Positions 6,165 through 10,795 of a stretch of DNA of 10,795 nucleotides are shown here, piece by piece. The position numbers were made by a program, and so were the translations under genes. The stretch spans positions 1 to 10,795 of the forward strand of contig JAAYHI010000154.1 in the NCBI GenBank assembly GCA_012727415.1, written 5' to 3'. The stretch's first letter is position 1. Every line of letters starts with the position of its first letter. The notes under the pieces are model-generated. The model ran no database searches. It saw nothing but the letters and a program-made list of their open reading frames with translations, and was not told the DNA's origin. The DNA comes from Bacillota bacterium (GTDB lineage: Bacteria > Bacillota > Proteinivoracia > UBA4975).

Positions 6165-6856
6165 CTGCTTTAATCACTTTGAAAAACTTACATTACTACT
6201 ATCAAGACGGCGAGCATAAACGGGTGGTGCTTCAAGACATCCACGCGGAGTTTAACCCAGGTATTTTTTATACCATTTTAGGGCCTTCTGGTTCCGGGAA
6301 AACAACTTTACTTTCGCTATTAGCGGGGCTGGATTCTCCCAAGGGCGGAACTGTACTCTATCAGGGAGAGGATATTCAAAGGAGCGGTCTGGAAAAACAC
6401 CGGCGCAACCATGTAGGGATAGTGTTTCAAAGCTATAACTTAATTAAATATCTGACTGCTGTTGAGAATGTGCTGGAGGCTATGTATATAACTGAAAACA
6501 CCTTGCCTCCCGACAAGAAAATCGTTGCCTACAACCTCCTGGATTTTTTGGGCATTACCCGGGAAAAAGCTGACCGACTGGTAACCAAGCTTTCAGGGGG
6601 AGAGCAACAGCGCGTAGCTATTGCCCGGGCATTATCGACAAATGTAAATATTATATTAGCGGATGAGCCTACCGGGAATCTCAATGAAGAGTTGGAGCAG
6701 GGTATTATTGAGGTGTTGCAGTCACTCGCCCACCAGTATAATAAATGCGTTATCGTTGTAACGCATTCCGATGTGCTGGCTAGAGCATCAGATGTATGTT
6801 ATAGGCTGTATAATGGAAGATTACAGCCCCATATGGAGGCTGGTTGCAATGAGTAG
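6161..6856 (+). CDS. ABC transporter ATP-binding protein, LolD/MacB/FtsE type
   Basis: A complete 231-residue ATPase that powers the permeases from the cytoplasmic face. All motifs are intact: Walker A GPSGSGKTT (41-49), Q-loop Gln90 in GIVFQSYNLI, signature LSGGEQQRVAIARAL (144-158), Walker B IILADEPTGNL (164-174) with Asp168 and catalytic Glu169, and the switch His202 in VVTHSD. The ADEPTGNL and FQSYNL wording is that of the LolD/MacB/FtsE branch. GGAGG at 6149-6153 gives 7-base spacing to the ATG. The start overlaps the permease 1 stop by 4 nt, and the next gene begins 8 nt before its end. One ATPase serving two different permeases implies a 2:1:1 complex like LolCDE (inference). Confidence 0.97.
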   Translation: MTALITLKNLHYYYQDGEHKRVVLQDIHAEFNPGIFYTILGPSGSGKTTLLSLLAGLDSPKGGTVLYQGEDIQRSGLEKHRRNHVGIVFQSYNLIKYLTAVENVLEAMYITENTLPPDKKIVAYNLLDFLGITREKADRLVTKLSGGEQQRVAIARALSTNVNIILADEPTGNLNEELEQGIIEVLQSLAHQYNKCVIVVTHSDVLARASDVCYRLYNGRLQPHMEAGCNE

Positions 6857-8075
6857 TTTTTTAGACAAATTTACAGAATCGAACTATCAGAGCACCCGTA
6901 TTCAGGAGCCGCCCGAAATTAAGACCACCAATGACCGTAAAAGACTTACTCGCTATATAGCCCTGTTTTTTACGGTTATTGCTGTTACTTCCGGGTTTGC
7001 ACTTTGGAGATCGCTGAAAAACCAAGTCAAAGTAATTGATTTCAGCGGCTGGACCTTGGAAGACGTAAAAGTATGGGCAGCTGCCAACGATGTTTCATTG
7101 CACATAGATTTCGCATACGACAATGTACATGATAAGGACTCAATTATTGAACAATCTCCAAGCAGCAATGCTAAATTGCGTAAAGATGAATATCTTGAAT
7201 TACTTGTCAGTTCGGGCCCAGACCCCGACGAAGTCGTTAACTTTATCCTGGAAGAACACGCGACCATTGCCGAGGTGCAAAAATTAATTGACGAAAAAAA
7301 GCTTATGAATGTAACCCTTGAGTTTACTCATCATGCCAGCGTACCTATAAACTCAGTGATAAACGTGGAATATGATAAATGTCAGCCCCAAGGGTTTCGA
7401 CGCAAAGACAAGGCAACTGTCTATGTATCCCTGGGCCCCTATCCGCGGGATCTGAGAATGCCCAGCTTTGTCGGGCTTACAAAAGAAGAAGCAGCAGGAT
7501 GGCGCGATTCTATGGAATTTGTTGTAGATTTTCAGTATGAATATGTGTACTCGGAAGTTCCCCCCGGCATTATTATCCAACAAGACATATTGCCAGACGA
7601 AAAAATATCCCGTGACACCGTAGTAACATTTAAGGTGTCTAAAGGTCTGCAAGTTTTAATGCCGGATTACAAAAAAACTAACCGCAGTACCTTTGACGAA
7701 ATAGACCCTGGCAGTCTGCTGGTTATAGCTGTTGACCAGTACAGTGACAGTGTTCCCTATGGTCATTATATCGGTCAAAGCGTCCCCGCAGGAACAGACT
7801 TAACCGCATCAACAAATCAGCGAGTGTATGTTTACTATTCCCTGGGGAAACCGTTTATCGAGGACTTGATTGGCTATACCGAAAATATGATTGCACCTTA
7901 CTTCTTTAATGAATTCACAGCTAAAGGAGCGAATATTACATACACTGTCCGCTACGACGAAAAGGCACAAGCACCTTACGGAACCATAGCAAAGATTTCC
8001 AAAAGGATGGAGTTCTTGAGTCTCAACGACCATGTGGATATTATCGTCAGCAAAAACCGAAACTACGGGGAATAG
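6849..8075 (+). CDS. Membrane-anchored protein with five PASTA-like repeats, no kinase
   Basis: A 408-residue protein: a 34-residue cytoplasmic tail ending in basic residues (DRKRLTR), one membrane helix (about 35-53), then an outer part made of five PASTA-like repeats at about 61-123, 128-197, 202-266, 268-333 and 335-402. The first and third are clearest (FSGWTLEDVKVWAAAN with IIEQSPSSNAKL, and MPSFVGLTKEEAAGWRD with IIIQQDILPDEKI). The second, fourth and fifth are diverged. PASTA domains are best known from PrkC/Stk kinases and some penicillin-binding proteins, where they sense or bind peptidoglycan or muropeptides. This looks like the outer half of such a kinase without the kinase. The start is ATG at 6849, with GGAGG at 6835-6839 and 9-base spacing. 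It sits between the ATPase and the second permease, so it is likely the complex's extracytoplasmic partner. Confidence 0.92.
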   Translation: MSSFLDKFTESNYQSTRIQEPPEIKTTNDRKRLTRYIALFFTVIAVTSGFALWRSLKNQVKVIDFSGWTLEDVKVWAAANDVSLHIDFAYDNVHDKDSIIEQSPSSNAKLRKDEYLELLVSSGPDPDEVVNFILEEHATIAEVQKLIDEKKLMNVTLEFTHHASVPINSVINVEYDKCQPQGFRRKDKATVYVSLGPYPRDLRMPSFVGLTKEEAAGWRDSMEFVVDFQYEYVYSEVPPGIIIQQDILPDEKISRDTVVTFKVSKGLQVLMPDYKKTNRSTFDEIDPGSLLVIAVDQYSDSVPYGHYIGQSVPAGTDLTASTNQRVYVYYSLGKPFIEDLIGYTENMIAPYFFNEFTAKGANITYTVRYDEKAQAPYGTIAKISKRMEFLSLNDHVDIIVSKNRNYGE

Positions 8076-8078
8076 ATT

Positions 8079-9491
8079 ATGAATATTATCAGACGAGCGC
8101 TGCGGCGTATTACGAGACAGTACAAGCAAAGCATTCTCCTGTTCTTGGTATTGGTCATCCTGTTTCTTTTCTACGGAAGTGCCTGGGTTATAGACATTGC
8201 GGCAAACAACCTCGAAAAGGATATTAAACAAAAAATCGGCGCATACGTGATTGTTTCCAAACCAGGATCGACAGTTGAATCTTCCTCACCTCTAGCGTCC
8301 TTTTCTTCCATGCGATCATTGGCACAGACAATGTCCCTCAACTATCCAGTCCATTACTATGACATCAGTTTACAGGAGATGGTGGCCCCCGCAAAAAATG
8401 AATCAGATATACTGGTTTTAAAAGGTGTAGAACAGTGCCCGGGGTTGCCATTTTTCGAAGGAACCATAGCCCTTGTCAATGGAAATGCATTAGACGAAAA
8501 CAGTGATGTTAATGCCGCAATTATTTCTGTAGAGGTTGCAAAGCGGTATGACCTGGCCCTGGGTGACAGCTTTGATTTAAAGCTAAGTTTGCCTGATCCG
8601 ATAGATAGATTGTCCGATTACTGCTTTAATGTCATGGTGGCGGGTCTTTTTAAAGTACAGCCCGACGTACGGCTTGAACGCATGTACCCCGATTATGCAG
8701 AAAACATGAACCGCGAAATCTATGTACTAAACGATTTTGCTTATGAGCACGCATTTTTTCGGCAGTCCATACTTCAGTTTGAAGAAGAATCAGCGGTCAC
8801 TGGCAGCCAACAAACATACGAGCAATGGATAGAAAATTTGTCTGATATAAACAAAAGAATTTTGGAAAGCAGATTAAATTATTCAGCACTGACCTTTCGT
8901 CTGGGGACTATCGAAGCAGTAAACCCTTTCAAAGCAGAATTACAGCACCTGATTGGCAATGGAGAAGATGAAATAATCAGGGTTTCAACTGAGAGGTATG
9001 AAAAGATGGCCCTGGGATTCATAAGTTTACAAAACCTGGCCCGCAATGTACGGGTAATCACTTTGGCGGCAATGGTCCTGGGCATCCCCCTTGTTTTATG
9101 GCTTACTCTCAGGGACCGCAAAAGAGAATTCGGGATTTTGAGGGCACTGGGGGCTAAAAAAAGAAACATCTGCTTACAAGTACTGTTTGAAACCTTGCTG
9201 ATATCATCTTTAGCAATCAGTCTTTCCCTTGCAGGAAGCTATTACTTATCCCAATACTACTCGCAAAGTTACCTTCAAAATGTGCAGGGCCCTTCCCAAC
9301 ACGAGGCTTACTTCGGAATTAGCAGTGTGGATATGCTTGAAATGAAAGACATTGTTTCCAGCTATAAAATCGTGCTTCCAACACGGATGATATTATCAGT
9401 TTTCATTCTCGGTCTGGCTGTTTCACTTTTGGGATCTCTGTTGCCGCTTGCTTATTTTACGTCCCTTAAATTAAGGAGGTTATTAATGTGA
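8079..9491 (+). CDS. FtsX/MacB-like ABC transporter permease 2
   Basis: A 470-residue permease with the same four-helix plan as permease 1 but clearly different sequence. The first helix is at about 17-40, and an extracytoplasmic domain runs from about 41 to 322 with a MacB-like IISVEVAKRYDLALGDSFDL pattern. Helices follow at about 327-344, 369-387 and 435-462. DRKREFGILRALGAKKRN after the second helix is a textbook FtsX/MacB coupling segment. It starts 3 bp after the PASTA gene stop, with GGGGA at 8067-8071 as ribosome site. Its TGA overlaps the GTG of the lipoprotein gene (9488-9491). The two permeases probably form a heterodimer around one ATPase pair. Confidence 0.94.
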   Translation: MNIIRRALRRITRQYKQSILLFLVLVILFLFYGSAWVIDIAANNLEKDIKQKIGAYVIVSKPGSTVESSSPLASFSSMRSLAQTMSLNYPVHYYDISLQEMVAPAKNESDILVLKGVEQCPGLPFFEGTIALVNGNALDENSDVNAAIISVEVAKRYDLALGDSFDLKLSLPDPIDRLSDYCFNVMVAGLFKVQPDVRLERMYPDYAENMNREIYVLNDFAYEHAFFRQSILQFEEESAVTGSQQTYEQWIENLSDINKRILESRLNYSALTFRLGTIEAVNPFKAELQHLIGNGEDEIIRVSTERYEKMALGFISLQNLARNVRVITLAAMVLGIPLVLWLTLRDRKREFGILRALGAKKRNICLQVLFETLLISSLAISLSLAGSYYLSQYYSQSYLQNVQGPSQHEAYFGISSVDMLEMKDIVSSYKIVLPTRMILSVFILGLAVSLLGSLLPLAYFTSLKLRRLLM

Positions 9492-10705
9492 GGAAAATGG
9501 CAACCCTGGTGATTAGTGCGCTGTGCATCTTGTGCCTGCTTGCTTTTGGATGTAATTCTCACCTTGGGCAAGAGGAGACAAAAAAACCCGGCGAGGAACA
9601 AGTTAACAATGAAGATCCCGGTTCCGGCGAGGGGGGCTCCCTTAAACCTTTAAATTTGGACAAAGTGATTAGTAAAAATAGTTTAGTTGAGCCATTGTCT
9701 CTTCGTAAAATAGACGAGATCGATCTGAAGGCCTATTCAGCTAAAATTCAACACGCTATTATCCAGAACGCAATGAATGGAGTTGTGTTGTTTAACTGTG
9801 ATCAGAAGAATCCAGACTATCTGCATCCCAGCATTCACACCCTGGTGTCTTATAGCATCGAGAGCCAAACCTATCAAACCATATATCAGTTCCCTGATGA
9901 CTCCTTTGTTCTCGCCGACATAGCCTACTGTGGGAAGAACTACTATGCCATCATATTTGACCAAGTACATCAGAAGTATGAAGACCTCATTGAATACCAG
10001 GTTGTCACCTTCGAAAAGAATAGCTATAAGGTTGTTGATTCGGGAACGGCTCAATCCCCGTTCAGTATTCCTGGTTTTCACATCCTTGATGGAAAAGTCT
10101 ATTACGTTGGGGAAAGCGAAGGCAGTTACACGCTTAAAGAACTAAAAGACGGAAAAGTGAATCCGGGGGACACTATTTTCCGCCACCAGAACAATAGCAA
10201 CACTAGTTTTGATGCCAGTTCGCTGCATCTTTCTGAGGAGCTTGTACATGCTTATCTAACCCATACAGTCGACGATAATAATCTTTACACTGCAACTGCT
10301 CTGACTATCAATAATTCAGAACCTATCCCCGTTGCTATTGACACAAAGATTATTGCTCTGTCGAGAGAAGCGACATTGATCAGCTATGACCACGGAAATA
10401 CTCTCGATATCATCGACAACGATAAACTGCAGGTTATTGCGCGGTATAACGCAACAGATAAAAAGATCCATGTTTCCTCACCCGTAAACGAAATGTACTA
10501 TGCCACCATGGAGCGCAGAAGTGAGTATCAGCCGATTGTCTTTACATTTGCGAACGGCGAACTAATAATTCGCCACCTGGCAGAAATCGAAAAAGATTTG
10601 TTTAACCTTGTTACTGTTTATGATATCGGTGATGGAAAATGGGGAGTGAAATTGATGGGAGAGAAAGTTGACCAATTTTTTGTGGCAGAACCCGTCTACC
10701 GATGA
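9488..10705 (+). CDS. Lipoprotein, possible beta-propeller, last gene of the PASTA-ABC operon
   Basis: A 405-residue exported protein that I cannot assign to a named family. MRK and a hydrophobic stretch lead to LLAFGC, a permitted though not ideal lipobox, so Cys22 should be lipidated and the protein tethered outside the membrane. A charged, Gly/Pro-rich linker follows (about 23-52). The rest is dominated by short beta-type stretches that recur at roughly 40-50 residues (for example TLVSYSIESQTYQTIYQF, IEYQVVTFEKNSYKVVDSG, DGKVYYVGESEGSYTLKEL), which suggests a propeller fold. The start is GTG at 9488, with AGGAGG at 9474-9479 and 8-base spacing, overlapping the permease 2 stop. Position and anchoring make it a likely substrate-binding or sensor subunit of the transporter (inference). 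Confidence 0.88.
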   Translation: MRKMATLVISALCILCLLAFGCNSHLGQEETKKPGEEQVNNEDPGSGEGGSLKPLNLDKVISKNSLVEPLSLRKIDEIDLKAYSAKIQHAIIQNAMNGVVLFNCDQKNPDYLHPSIHTLVSYSIESQTYQTIYQFPDDSFVLADIAYCGKNYYAIIFDQVHQKYEDLIEYQVVTFEKNSYKVVDSGTAQSPFSIPGFHILDGKVYYVGESEGSYTLKELKDGKVNPGDTIFRHQNNSNTSFDASSLHLSEELVHAYLTHTVDDNNLYTATALTINNSEPIPVAIDTKIIALSREATLISYDHGNTLDIIDNDKLQVIARYNATDKKIHVSSPVNEMYYATMERRSEYQPIVFTFANGELIIRHLAEIEKDLFNLVTVYDIGDGKWGVKLMGEKVDQFFVAEPVYR

Positions 10706-10714
10706 TTTTCTTCC

Positions 10715-10743
10715 TTGAACTCAGCAACTGAAAAGTGTATAAT
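10715..10743 (+). promoter_or_regulatory. Near-consensus sigma-A promoter of the tRNA gene
   Basis: TTGAAC (10715-10720) and a perfect TATAAT (10738-10743) are 17 bp apart, placing the start near 10750, about 4 bases before the tRNA. The -35 begins 9 bases after the lipoprotein stop codon, leaving no room for a terminator between them. Confidence 0.85.
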
Positions 10744-10753
10744 ACAGCCATTA

Positions 10754-10795
10754 GGGGCTGTAGCTCAGTGGGAGAGCGCTTGACTCACATTCAAG
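10754..10795 (+). tRNA. tRNA-Val (anticodon CAC), 5' part only
   Basis: The first 42 bases of a tRNA are visible and the 3' half is cut off by the window edge. The acceptor strand is GGGGCTG, followed by TA. The D arm is GCTC-AGTGGGA-GAGC. The anticodon stem CTTGA (10779-10783) pairs with TCAAG (10791-10795) around the loop CTCACAT. T at loop position 2 (U33) precedes the anticodon CAC (10786-10788), which reads the valine codon GTG. The 3' half, including the T arm, cannot be checked. Confidence 0.88.

Noticed and set aside
6771..6848. In-frame extension of the PASTA protein upstream to 6771
   Set aside because: It would overlap the ATPase by 86 bases and lacks a ribosome site, while GGAGG at 6835 points to ATG at 6849.

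Overview
The window reads as chromosomal DNA of a spore-forming, mostly anaerobic Firmicute of the Clostridia (Peptococcaceae-like). The grounds are strong GGAGG ribosome sites, GTG/TTG starts, a DUF438 protein beside an FNR-type regulator with an N-terminal cysteine cluster, two tandem exact 0A-box (Spo0A) sequences, and FtsX-type ABC and PASTA proteins. The genus cannot be fixed from sequence alone.

Left block (1-1900). On the minus strand lie the first 70 codons of a DUF438 protein and, upstream of it, a Crp/Fnr-family regulator. A 12-bp perfect palindrome of FNR type sits between them. Its centre falls 41.5 bp before a plausible start site, the classic position for activation, so the regulator probably switches on the DUF438 gene. 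A divergent plus-strand gene encodes a small membrane protein of unknown role and ends at a strong hairpin terminator that can also serve the next, convergent operon.

Middle block (1930-3395, minus strand). An ADP-ribosylglycohydrolase is followed, 5 bp later, by a GyrI-like small-molecule-binding protein. The two look translationally coupled.

Degenerate zone (about 3400-4740). It holds a truncated Mrr-type nuclease remnant, an orphan hairpin, tandem Spo0A-type boxes, and a 95-codon open frame that resembles the His/Asp half of a C39-like peptidase but lacks a cysteine half. It looks like decayed accessory DNA.

Right block (4815-10705, plus strand). Five tightly packed genes form one operon: FtsX/MacB-like permease, LolD/MacB-like ATPase, a membrane-anchored protein with five PASTA-like repeats and no kinase, a second and different FtsX/MacB-like permease, and a lipoprotein. 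Junctions are ATGA and GTGA overlaps, an 8-nt overlap and a 3-bp gap. A 13-bp inverted repeat flanks a possible -10 box just ahead of the operon and looks like an operator. The simplest model is a mechanotransmission-type (type VII) ABC complex with two different permeases, whose extracytoplasmic partners are the PASTA protein, possibly a cell-wall sensor, and the lipoprotein. This is the most interesting system in the window. The window ends inside a tRNA-Val(CAC) gene with its own near-consensus promoter.
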